Positions 1 through 5,400 of a stretch of DNA of 5,400 bases are shown piece by piece. Below the pieces are notes generated by a model. That model saw only the letters and a list, made by a program, of their open reading frames with translations. It was not told the DNA's origin and searched no databases. A program made the position numbers and the translations under genes. This DNA comes from a bacterium (lineage in GTDB: Bacteria > AUK180 > JAQVHJ01), in the NCBI GenBank assembly GCA_028696285.1, contig JAQVHJ010000187.1, forward strand, positions 1 through 5,400, written 5' to 3'. Positions within the stretch are counted from its first letter, which is position 1; every line of letters starts with the position of its first letter.

Positions 1-539
1 TTGACGGACTTGTTACTAAAGCGATTACTCTTGATGCAACGAATGAAAAGGCGATAAAATCTATAGGTATTGCAAATGTGGATGTGGCAATAATCTCTAT
101 CGGCAAGAAACTTGAAGCGAGTATTTTAGTCGCGCTGATATTGAAGGAGATGGGAATTAAAAGAATAATAGCCAAAGCTATAAATGAAATCCAGGGGCGT
201 TTACTTGCAAAAGTTGGGGCGGATGAAATAGTTTATCCTGAAATTGAAAGCGGGAAGAGAATTGCTAATTCACTCGTTGCGACCAATATAATGGATTTTA
301 TTCAGCTTTCTGAGGATTATGCGGTGGTTGAAATTGTTCCCCCGCCCGAGTTTCATAACCGTTCTTTGAGTGATTTAGGTTTGCGCCAAAAATATAATAT
401 CAATGTAATCGGAATCAGGGCTGAAGATTCCGAGAGTATAAAGATCCTTCCGCTTGCAGAAGATAAGATTACAGAGGGGGACCTTCTGATTGTTATTGGG
501 GCTATGAAGGATCTGGAAAAGTTTAAGAAGAAAAAATAA
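1..539 (+). CDS. ktrA: KtrA/TrkA-family potassium uptake regulatory subunit (RCK protein), 5'-truncated by window edge
   Basis: This is the cytoplasmic gating subunit of a Ktr/Trk-type K+ (or Na+/K+) transporter. Such subunits form a ring that binds nucleotides and controls the membrane channel subunit (KtrB/TrkH). The reading frame is open from base 3 to the TAA at 537-539 and gives 178 residues. The GTG at base 78 is an internal Val, because upstream codons continue the domain. Visible residues about 1-100 are the end of the Rossmann-like RCK N domain. They include the acidic LDATNEKAIKSIGI stretch (9-23), AIISIGKKLEASIL (29-42) and KVGADEIVYPE (70-80). A linking helix follows near 93-103, then an RCK_C (TrkA_C) domain at about 106-173 with EGDLLIVIGAMKDLEKF near the end. 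Family members are about 215-225 residues, so roughly 45 are missing, including the expected GxGxxG loop. The channel gene is not in view. The KtrA versus TrkA name rests on the single RCK unit and general resemblance. Confidence 0.93.
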   Translation, partial: DGLVTKAITLDATNEKAIKSIGIANVDVAIISIGKKLEASILVALILKEMGIKRIIAKAINEIQGRLLAKVGADEIVYPEIESGKRIANSLVATNIMDFIQLSEDYAVVEIVPPPEFHNRSLSDLGLRQKYNINVIGIRAEDSESIKILPLAEDKITEGDLLIVIGAMKDLEKFKKKK

Positions 540-560
540 CTTGACTTGATTTTATTTTTT
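531..560 (+). terminator. A/T-only inverted repeat after ktrA, possible weak terminator
   Basis: AAAAAATAA (531-539, including the ktrA stop codon) is perfectly complementary to TTATTTTTT (552-560). The loop between them is 12 nt. The 3' arm is itself a T-run, as in an intrinsic terminator. However, the stem has no G-C pair and would be unstable, so termination is uncertain and some ktrA read-through is likely. The loop contains the -35 hexamer of the downstream promoter. Confidence 0.3.
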
Positions 561-569
561 GTTTATAAT
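541..569 (+). promoter_or_regulatory. Sigma-70-type promoter for the five-gene block
   Basis: TTGACT (541-546, five of six matches to TTGACA) is followed by a 17-bp A/T-rich spacer and TATAAT (564-569, six of six). This is close to the housekeeping consensus with ideal spacing. It begins one base after the ktrA stop codon. Transcription would start near 576, leaving a leader of about 20 nt before the ATG at 597. It is the only good promoter seen ahead of the tightly packed genes up to 4853. The start site is predicted, not measured. Confidence 0.72.
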
Positions 570-596
570 AATATAATGTTGAGAAATGGTGATTAT

Positions 597-1004
597 ATGA
601 AAATTAAATACTTTATCTTGATCCTGTCAATTTTAATAAGCGCTCTATTTATTAACTGTCAAAAGACCAAGTTAGACTGGTCTTCTCCTGAAAGTGTTGT
701 GTATACTTTTGGGAATGCAGCGCAGTTCGGCAATTATGAGACTTTAATCCAAACTGCAACAGGGGATTTACGCAAGGAATTGGATACAATAGGCGTAAAG
801 GGAATGGAAGAGAAATTCCGGCCCATGAAGGGAGGTAATTTTTCTTACGGGAAGAAGAGCATGGACTTAGAGCAGGATAATGCATATAACATTCCTGTAA
901 CCGTGACTTTATCCGATGGGACGAAAAGTTACTATGTTTTTTCAGTAATTTTGGATGGAGAAAAATGGCTAATATTTAAAATTTCCGGAGGGAAGAATGA
1001 TTAA
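597..1004 (+). CDS. Small lipoprotein, possible NTF2-like/DUF4878-type domain
   Basis: This is a 135-residue predicted lipoprotein of unknown function. The start is ATG 597, because the protein then opens with a textbook signal peptide: MKIKY, a hydrophobic run (6-18) and a lipobox FINC with Cys at residue 20. The frame extends upstream through ATG 576 and TTG 546, but those starts would put extra residues before the signal peptide, and 576 lies at the predicted transcription start. The Shine-Dalgarno is weak (GGTGAT close to the ATG). The lipobox has Asn at -1, which is unusual outside spirochaete-like lipoproteins. The mature part starts with a SPESVVYTFGNAAQFGNYETL segment, followed by strand-like segments (IPVTVTL, YYVFSVIL, EKWLIFKISG). 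This helix-then-sheet order resembles NTF2-like lipoproteins of the DUF4878 type, but the match is by eye only. The gene is first in the block and overlaps the next gene by 8 nt. Confidence 0.85.
   Translation: MKIKYFILILSILISALFINCQKTKLDWSSPESVVYTFGNAAQFGNYETLIQTATGDLRKELDTIGVKGMEEKFRPMKGGNFSYGKKSMDLEQDNAYNIPVTVTLSDGTKSYYVFSVILDGEKWLIFKISGGKND
987..991 (+). promoter_or_regulatory. Shine-Dalgarno of the HEAT-repeat lipoprotein gene
   Basis: GGAGG lies 5 nt before ATG 997, inside the last codons of the preceding gene. It fixes the start of the HEAT-repeat gene and suggests translational coupling across the 8-nt overlap. Confidence 0.8.
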
Positions 1005-2421
1005 AAAACATCTTTTTCTGATTCTTATTATGTTAGTTTCACTGTTTTTTATAGGATGTCCTGAGCAGGAGAGTATTACCCAGTTGCTGGCAGATCTCCA
1101 GTCACCTCCTGAAGAGATCACTATTAAGATTCTTGCAGCTCAAAAATTAAAAGAACTTAAAGATCCTACCGCGGTTCCGTATTTAATTGCAGCGCTTGCA
1201 GACGGGAATCCTCAGGTGCGTCAGAATGTTGCTGATGTACTGGTAATCTACGGGACAGAACTGCCCGAAGAGACCATACCTCAACTCAAGGATAACCTTG
1301 CCAGTAATTCTGACCTAATCAGAACGGAGATCATGAATATATTAGCCAGAATAGGGAAACCCGCAATTCCGGCTCTGCGTAAGGCATTGAAGTCGAATAA
1401 TTCATTTGTCAGGCTCAATTCAATAAAAATCCTTGGAGAGATAGGGGATAAGTCTGTAATCTATGATTTAATCCAGGTTCTTGAAGAGACAAAAAGCGAG
1501 GAGATCCAGGTCCTTTGCGCTATTTCACTTGCAAAGTTAAAATCACCTGCAGCAATTGAATCACTTCAGAAGCTATTGAATGAATCCAAATCTGACGATG
1601 TTAAGATACAAGCTATCCGCGCAATTGGTGATTTGGATTCGAAGGATTCTGCGATATTATTAATTAAGCAACTGAATGATAAACAGGTCAATCCCGGAGT
1701 AAAAGTTGTTGCAATAGAATCTCTTGAAAAGATGAAGATTGATTCTGCGGATCTTAAAAAGAGTTTAATGCAGTTAGTTTCAAGTGATAACGATAAGTTA
1801 AGAATGGAAGCTATTTATCTCCTTTATAAATTGGGAGATAACCGCGGAATGAAGTTTGTTCGAGAAGATGTCGATGAGAAATATGAGGCATTATCACAAT
1901 TAGCTATCATTACTCTCGGACGGACAGGGGACACATCAAAAGAGACAATTGCTTCCTTGAATAAGGCGTTGGGCTTTGAAAACGAGACTTTGAGGATATT
2001 AGCTGCAAAGTCACTGATCCTTTGCGGGGATCAGAAGGGGAAGGAAGTATTACTTGAATGTTTACGTTCGTGTCAAAATGAAGGGAATAAATTGATTACA
2101 ATCGATTACATCGCAGAGTTGAAAATTAAAGAAGGTTCTTCTATTTTAATGGAAATACTGAGATCTGCAAATGATTTCGCAATGATTAATTCCATTTTGA
2201 ATGCTATTAAAGAGTTGGATATGAAGGAATCTATTCCGGAATTGAAGGAAAAATATTTGAGACTGGCAACACAACCTGAATTGAAAATAGTAATAATTGA
2301 GATACTGAATAAATTCCATACCGCTGAATCAAAAAAGGTATTTGAGGAATTGTTAAAATATGAAGAAGACAAGGACAGATATTTCCATTACGAAATAAAT
2401 AAAATTATACAAGGATGGTAA
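997..2421 (+). CDS. HEAT-repeat lipoprotein
   Basis: This is a 474-residue predicted lipid-anchored alpha-solenoid, probably a protein-binding scaffold on a membrane surface. A signal peptide (MIKKH, then a hydrophobic run 6-20) ends in the lipobox FFIGC, with the lipidated Cys at 21. From about residue 40 to the end there are roughly twelve HEAT or PBS-lyase-type helical pairs of 30-33 residues. Typical ones are DPTAVPYLIAALADGNPQVR (56-75), KPAIPALRKALKSNNSFVR (121-139) followed by LNSIKILGEIG, and SPAAIESLQKLLNES (183-197). The later repeats (about 281 onward) are more diverged. No catalytic motif is visible. The residue after Cys is Pro. In E. coli, Pro is among the +2 residues reported to favour inner-membrane retention, but this rule may not apply in this phylum. 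The start is supported by the strong GGAGG at 987. The stop is one base before the TPR gene, so the two are almost certainly co-transcribed. The fold is confident; the partner is unknown. Confidence 0.9.
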   Translation: MIKKHLFLILIMLVSLFFIGCPEQESITQLLADLQSPPEEITIKILAAQKLKELKDPTAVPYLIAALADGNPQVRQNVADVLVIYGTELPEETIPQLKDNLASNSDLIRTEIMNILARIGKPAIPALRKALKSNNSFVRLNSIKILGEIGDKSVIYDLIQVLEETKSEEIQVLCAISLAKLKSPAAIESLQKLLNESKSDDVKIQAIRAIGDLDSKDSAILLIKQLNDKQVNPGVKVVAIESLEKMKIDSADLKKSLMQLVSSDNDKLRMEAIYLLYKLGDNRGMKFVREDVDEKYEALSQLAIITLGRTGDTSKETIASLNKALGFENETLRILAAKSLILCGDQKGKEVLLECLRSCQNEGNKLITIDYIAELKIKEGSSILMEILRSANDFAMINSILNAIKELDMKESIPELKEKYLRLATQPELKIVIIEILNKFHTAESKKVFEELLKYEEDKDRYFHYEINKIIQGW

Positions 2422-2422
2422 A

Positions 2423-3754
2423 ATGGGGTTATTTTCTTCAAAGGATGAAAAGTTTCAGAAGGTATTTTCTGTGGCAATGGAGTTCTATAACCAGAAAAAA
2501 TTTAATGAAGCTATTAATGAATTTAAGAAAGCTCTTGCAATCAAGGATGATTCTGTTGAAGCCCTCTATTATTTAGGGTCTGCTCATTTCCGGAAGGATG
2601 ATAAAGAGAATGCAAAGTTCATTTTAGAGAAAGCAATTAAATTGGAACCGCAATATGCATTGTTTTTTGAGAAGGAGGGAATGGAACTCTTTGATAACGG
2701 TGATTATGAAGAAGCTAAACTTGTCTTTGAAGAAGGGTTTCTGGTTTCAAACAGGCCGCAATTGAAACGATATTACGCCAATGTCCTATCAATAATAGGG
2801 GAATTAGATAAAGCAATTACGATCTATACTGATTTACTCGATGAAGTGGAAGATAAGAAAGAGGTATATTTAGACCTTGCTTTTTGTTATACAGAAGTTG
2901 CAGATAAAGTGAAGGCATTGGACTTCTTCTCAAAGGCGCATAAACTCGACCCGGAAAATACAAACATCCTGAATAATATCGGATTGCTCTATGCCCGTAA
3001 TAACCAGTATGATGAAGCGTTAAAAATTCTGAAGAAAGCTATTGTTATTGAACCGGAAAATGCGTTGCTTTTTCAGAATTTAGGTAATATCTATTTTTCA
3101 ATGGGGATGTATTCTGAAGCTGAGGAAGCATATAAAAAAGCGATTGAAATTGACCCGTCATTTGAAGGGGAGACAAACCTTAAAGGGATTGAGGATTACA
3201 ACTCAGGAAAATTTAAGGAAGAAGAAGATGAGTTACTCTCCCTGACCATGACAAGTGAAAATCAAGCGGAACAATTTAACAGTCTCGGTTTATTCTATTT
3301 TAATAAGGGAAAGATTGATAAGGCAATTGAATCATTTAAGAAAGCTCTTGAAATCGCTCCCGACTATGCTGTCTGTTATTCCAATCTCGGTAATGCTTAT
3401 GCAGAACAAGGCCTATTCTTCAAGGCTCTCCAGGCATTGAAGGATGCAATTAAGATAATCCCCGAGTCTGCTTATCTCCATAATAAATTAGCGTTATTCT
3501 ATGAAAAGCAGGGAAAATTGGATGATGCTGACAAGGAATTTGAAATATCTTCAAAATTAGATCCGCATTATGGGAATACATTGTACCTAACCGGGGTTTT
3601 GTATGAATCGAGAGGGTTTCTTAAACAAGCAAAAAGATTTTATGAGAAGTTTTTGAGATTTGGAACAGAACAGAATTTAATCTCTGTTGCAGAACATAAA
3701 TTACGTTCAATAAAAAAAATATTAGAACCAGTTAAAAAACAGGAAGGGGAATAA
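2423..3754 (+). CDS. Cytoplasmic tetratricopeptide-repeat (TPR) protein, about 12 TPRs
   Basis: This is a 443-residue protein made almost entirely of 34-residue TPR units, a fold used to bind protein partners. There is no signal peptide or membrane segment: it starts MGLFSSKDEKF and is predicted cytoplasmic. Units start near residues 11, 45, 79, 112, 146, 180, 214, 248, 282, 316, 350 and 384. The best ones carry the canonical pattern (small residue at position 8, Gly or Ala, Ala at 20, Pro at 32), for example AIESFKKALEIAPDYAVCYS (301-320) and ILNNIGLLYARNNQYDEALK (182-201). The unit at about 248-281 is degenerate and acidic (KFKEEEDELLSLT), splitting the protein into a seven-repeat and a four-repeat half. 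The C-terminus is a basic tail (HKLRSIKKILEPVKKQ). AAGGA (2411-2415) lies 7 nt upstream of the ATG. The gap is one base from the HEAT gene and two bases from the cyclic-nucleotide gene, which suggests these products work together. No enzymatic domain is seen. Confidence 0.92.
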   Translation: MGLFSSKDEKFQKVFSVAMEFYNQKKFNEAINEFKKALAIKDDSVEALYYLGSAHFRKDDKENAKFILEKAIKLEPQYALFFEKEGMELFDNGDYEEAKLVFEEGFLVSNRPQLKRYYANVLSIIGELDKAITIYTDLLDEVEDKKEVYLDLAFCYTEVADKVKALDFFSKAHKLDPENTNILNNIGLLYARNNQYDEALKILKKAIVIEPENALLFQNLGNIYFSMGMYSEAEEAYKKAIEIDPSFEGETNLKGIEDYNSGKFKEEEDELLSLTMTSENQAEQFNSLGLFYFNKGKIDKAIESFKKALEIAPDYAVCYSNLGNAYAEQGLFFKALQALKDAIKIIPESAYLHNKLALFYEKQGKLDDADKEFEISSKLDPHYGNTLYLTGVLYESRGFLKQAKRFYEKFLRFGTEQNLISVAEHKLRSIKKILEPVKKQEGE

Positions 3755-3756
3755 TT

Positions 3757-4212
3757 ATGGGATTTACTTCATTTTTAAAATCAACAAAATTTTTTAAAGA
3801 TCTATCCGATGAAGACCTTGCTGCTCTCGAACAGTTTTCAGAGTTGAAGAAATATAAAAAGAATGAAATGATTTTCTCTGAAGAAGAAGCAGGGGATCAA
3901 TTATTTATCATTAAATCAGGAACTGCAAAAGTATTAAGACAGATTAAAAATGAAGAACAGACAATCGTAATCTTAAATCCGGGAGAATTTTTCGGCGAGA
4001 TGGCCCTTTTCGATAAGCACCCTAGATCTGCTTCTGTAAAAATGATGGAAGACGGAGAGCTCGTTGTTCTCAAAAAAGCAAGTTACGAAAAGATGAAATC
4101 AGAAGCTCCCGGTACAGCAATAAAATTAAATGAAATAGTTATTACTACTTTATCAGACAGATTAAGGCAGGCAAACAGGAATTTCGAGGTGATTTCATTC
4201 TGGTTAACTTAA
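3757..4212 (+). CDS. Stand-alone cyclic nucleotide-binding domain protein
   Basis: This 151-residue protein consists of one Crp/PKA-type cyclic nucleotide-binding (CNB) domain. N-terminal helices (FLKSTKFFKDLSDEDLAAL, 6-24) lead into the beta-roll. YKKNEMIFSEEEAGDQLFII (33-52) and SGTAKVL are standard strands. The phosphate-binding cassette is GEFFGEMALFDKHPRSASV (76-94), with Glu81 expected to contact the ribose and Arg90 the cyclic phosphate. Both key residues are present, so ligand binding is plausible; cAMP versus cGMP or another ligand cannot be decided. A C-terminal helix (about 117-145, ending TLSDRLRQANRNF) resembles the dimerisation helix of Crp-like proteins, but the protein stops there with no helix-turn-helix, kinase or channel. 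It probably signals by protein contact, perhaps with the TPR protein two bases upstream. A good Shine-Dalgarno (AGGAAGGGG, 3741-3749) precedes the ATG. Its last codons overlap the presumed start of the next gene. Confidence 0.94.
   Translation: MGFTSFLKSTKFFKDLSDEDLAALEQFSELKKYKKNEMIFSEEEAGDQLFIIKSGTAKVLRQIKNEEQTIVILNPGEFFGEMALFDKHPRSASVKMMEDGELVVLKKASYEKMKSEAPGTAIKLNEIVITTLSDRLRQANRNFEVISFWLT
4186..4193 (+). promoter_or_regulatory. Strong Shine-Dalgarno preceding a non-canonical start
   Basis: GAGGTGAT matches the complement of the conserved 16S rRNA 3' tail (GGAGGTGATC) over eight bases. It lies inside the end of the cyclic-nucleotide-binding gene. Counting from the end of GAGG, ATT 4197 is 7 nt away and CTG 4200 is 10 nt away. 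No ATG, GTG or TTG occurs in the open frame nearby, so this site is the main evidence for where the next gene begins. Confidence 0.6.
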
Positions 4213-4853
4213 AAATCAGATTTATACTTTTTTATTTTATCTGCATTTTCTTTTTATCTCTTCCAACCGCAATAAATGCCATTAAACCCGAAGAGTTCGT
4301 TAAGCAAAATAAAATATCGATTGGATTAATATACGGAAAAGTATTTAATTATTCCTTTTCTGATAATATCTATAATTCAGCTGATAGCGGATTAAACGGA
4401 AAAGAGATTATTGCCCTCGGTTTTTTTATTTCTAAGGGGATTAAGGAAAAATTGAATCTAAAACTTGAATTAATGTTCTTGAAGTCATCAGGAATTCCGG
4501 AAATATATAGAGACAGGTTCTCCTATGATTATGAATTCTATCTTAATTCAACGGCTTTGGGTCTCGAATGGAGAGCGCTCGATTTATACAATTTCCAGAT
4601 CCGGATTAATTTTAATTTAACAGGCTCGTATGTATTTTATTGGGTATATGAATACTTCTATCCTTCTATGAAAATATTAAAGATAAGAGATGAATTTTAT
4701 TTCGGGACTTCTCCCGGAATTATGGCAGGATATTATTTTAAAAATGATCGCTTCGGTGTATTCTTTGAATATTCTATTCAATACTTAATTGAAAATAATC
4801 AATTTACTCAATATGGAACTATTTGTAAAATCATTTTTGTTTTCTTGGAATAA
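4197..4853 (+). CDS. Secreted beta-strand-rich protein, probable small outer-membrane beta-barrel, non-canonical start
   Basis: The frame is open from 4134 and codes for about 218 residues from ATT 4197 (217 from CTG 4200) to the TAA at 4851. There is no ATG, GTG or TTG in frame until TTG 4452, which lies deep inside the protein and would discard the signal peptide. The upstream start is chosen for two reasons. A near-perfect Shine-Dalgarno sits at 4186-4193. The first codons also encode a clear Sec signal peptide: VNLKIR, a hydrophobic run FILFYFICIFFLSLP, then a likely cleavage after Ala28 in TAINA. The mature part has alternating polar and hydrophobic strands rich in Tyr and Phe (for example ISIGLIYGKVF, LNLKLELMFL, FGVFFEYSIQYLI) and ends in a strand, CKIIFVFLE. 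This is typical of eight-strand outer-membrane barrels, although the last residue is not the usual Phe or Trp. No family is recognised. It is the last gene of the block, overlapping the cyclic-nucleotide gene by 16 nt. Coding status is confident; the exact start is not. Confidence 0.72.
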   Translation: MLVNLKIRFILFYFICIFFLSLPTAINAIKPEEFVKQNKISIGLIYGKVFNYSFSDNIYNSADSGLNGKEIIALGFFISKGIKEKLNLKLELMFLKSSGIPEIYRDRFSYDYEFYLNSTALGLEWRALDLYNFQIRINFNLTGSYVFYWVYEYFYPSMKILKIRDEFYFGTSPGIMAGYYFKNDRFGVFFEYSIQYLIENNQFTQYGTICKIIFVFLE

Positions 4854-4879
4854 AAAATCTATAATAAAATTTTTTCCAG
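4845..4879. terminator. Inverted repeat between convergent genes, possible weak terminator
   Basis: AAAAAAT (4852-4858) pairs with ATTTTTT (4869-4875) across a 10-nt loop. TTGG (4845-4848) can extend the stem to CCAG (4876-4879), with one G-U pair and a 3-nt bulge. It straddles both stop codons of the convergent genes, where a shared terminator is expected. The stem is mostly A-T, and only the plus strand is followed by a T-rich stretch, so the call is tentative. Confidence 0.3.
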
Positions 4880-5400
4880 TTCTTCTATTTTATACGAAAA
4901 CATAAACCAGGTAATGAATTTTTTGAAACCCAGTCTGTAATTGATTGAAAGCATCGGTGCATTTTGATGCGCATTCCCTGTAACCACACATTCCGCTTTA
5001 GGAAAATGTTCTTTTACATAGAAAAGCATCTCTGCCTTCAGCCGCTTTCCTAAACTTCTTCCACGATACTGTTTCCTGACTCCTGTTAAATCTTGTGAAA
5101 TAAAAAATGGGAGATCAGGTGAATGATAAATTTCGGTTAATCCGCTTAAATGCCCGTCAGGCTCATGACTCACCATCGTGATCCAGTATCTTCCTTTTTC
5201 CTTGATTAATTTTTCGGATTCCCTCCGCTCTTGAGGATTCGTTCCCCAAATAGATTCTATCTCCCCGGAATCATAGTCCGGAGCTTGAGCTTCCGTTTCA
5301 GTATAAAGTTCACAGAATTCATCAATGATAGAATCAGGAATTTCTGTGTAAGTTTTAATAGTTACTCCCGGAGCTTTCTCCTGACCTTCCTTAATCCAGG
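4859..5400 (-). CDS. GNAT-family N-acetyltransferase, N-terminus beyond window
   Basis: This encodes a predicted acetyl-CoA-dependent acetyltransferase, probably cytoplasmic, with unknown substrate. The frame reads from the window edge to TAG at 4861-4859 and gives 179 visible residues. The Met at 5176-5174 is internal, since the codons before it continue a normal protein. Residues about 65-175 form a GNAT domain. RYWITMVSHEPDGHLSGLTEI (70-90) gives the central strands. TGVRKQYRGRSLGKRLKAEM (105-124) is motif A, with the acetyl-CoA pyrophosphate loop Q-Y-R-G-R-S (Ser in place of the usual Gly or Ala). TGNAHQNAPMLSINYRLGF (140-158) is motif B with the N-x-PML-x-IN-x-x-LGF signature. That signature is common in larger GNAT proteins of about 300-400 residues with two tandem GNAT units, so a substantial N-terminal portion is likely missing. 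The gene converges on the five-gene block, with 5 nt between stop codons, and need not be related to it in function. Confidence 0.88.
   Translation of the reverse strand, partial: WIKEGQEKAPGVTIKTYTEIPDSIIDEFCELYTETEAQAPDYDSGEIESIWGTNPQERRESEKLIKEKGRYWITMVSHEPDGHLSGLTEIYHSPDLPFFISQDLTGVRKQYRGRSLGKRLKAEMLFYVKEHFPKAECVVTGNAHQNAPMLSINYRLGFKKFITWFMFSYKIEELEKILL

Noticed and set aside
78..80. GTG at 78 as the start of the potassium-uptake protein
   Set aside because: The frame upstream to base 3 encodes recognisable RCK N-domain sequence (LDATNEKAIKSIGI), so this is an internal Val and the gene is cut by the window edge.
572..577. Second TATAAT as an alternative -10
   Set aside because: It would be 25 bp from the -35 hexamer, far from the optimal 17 bp; the TATAAT at 564-569 has perfect spacing.
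546..596. TTG 546 or ATG 576 as the start of the small lipoprotein
   Set aside because: TTG 546 overlaps the -35 element and lies upstream of the predicted transcription start. ATG 576 would add residues before a normal signal peptide that begins at ATG 597.
652..885. Minus-strand open frame opposite the small lipoprotein gene
   Set aside because: It is fully inside a well-supported gene on the other strand, has no recognisable domain and has no upstream ribosome-binding site of note.
2106..2372. Minus-strand open frame opposite the HEAT-repeat gene
   Set aside because: It is a shadow of the solenoid coding sequence, low in complexity (Ser, Ile, Asn, Phe-rich) and without domain features.
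3255..3440. Plus-strand 61-codon frame within the TPR gene
   Set aside because: It is a shifted-frame shadow of the TPR repeats with no domain or independent start signal.
3757..4212. Calling the CNB protein a Crp/Fnr transcription regulator
   Set aside because: The domain and dimer helix match, but the protein ends at residue 151 with no helix-turn-helix, and no second frame downstream encodes one; the next frame is a signal peptide.
4452..4854. TTG 4452 as the start of the beta-rich protein
   Set aside because: It would remove the signal peptide and first strands, has no good Shine-Dalgarno, and would leave about 240 coding-like bases unexplained.
5174..5176. Minus-strand ATG at 5176 as the acetyltransferase start
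   Set aside because: The frame continues open to the window edge with normal coding sequence, including strand residues of the same GNAT fold (RYWIT) directly before this Met.

Overview
The window comes from an AT-rich, gene-dense bacterial chromosome. Two proteins begin with lipoprotein signal peptides and a third looks like a secreted, beta-strand-rich outer-membrane-type protein, so the organism is most likely a diderm. One lipobox ends in Phe-Ile-Asn-Cys, with Asn just before the Cys. Spirochaetes and some other deep-branching diderms tolerate this, classical Proteobacteria less so. The phylum cannot be fixed from this sequence. No mobile element, CRISPR array, tRNA or rRNA was seen.

Layout: (1) Bases 1-539 hold the 3' part of a KtrA/TrkA-type potassium-channel regulatory subunit whose N-terminus lies outside the window. 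(2) Bases 540-596 are the only real intergenic gap before the main block. They hold a near-consensus sigma-70-type promoter (TTGACT, 17 bp, TATAAT) whose -35 hexamer sits in the loop of an all-A/T inverted repeat that follows the ktrA stop. (3) Bases 597-4853 hold five tightly packed plus-strand genes, with junctions of -8, +1, +2 and about -16 nt: a small lipoprotein, a HEAT-repeat lipoprotein, a cytoplasmic protein of about twelve TPRs, a stand-alone cyclic-nucleotide-binding domain protein, and a secreted beta-rich protein. (4) Bases 4859-5400 hold the C-terminal half of a convergent minus-strand GNAT acetyltransferase, only 5 nt from the end of the block.

The five-gene block behaves like one operon from the promoter at 541-569. 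Its products would occupy several compartments: two lipid-anchored envelope proteins (one a solenoid scaffold), a cytoplasmic solenoid scaffold, a cytoplasmic nucleotide sensor with no DNA-binding or catalytic output domain, and a probable outer-membrane protein. A plausible inference is an envelope-associated assembly or signalling system in which the nucleotide sensor acts by protein contact, perhaps through the TPR protein. Nothing in the sequence proves the function.

The most striking local feature is the fifth gene. It has an excellent Shine-Dalgarno sequence and a clear signal peptide, but no ATG, GTG or TTG at the expected start. The likely start is ATT at 4197 or CTG at 4200, inside the end of the upstream gene.
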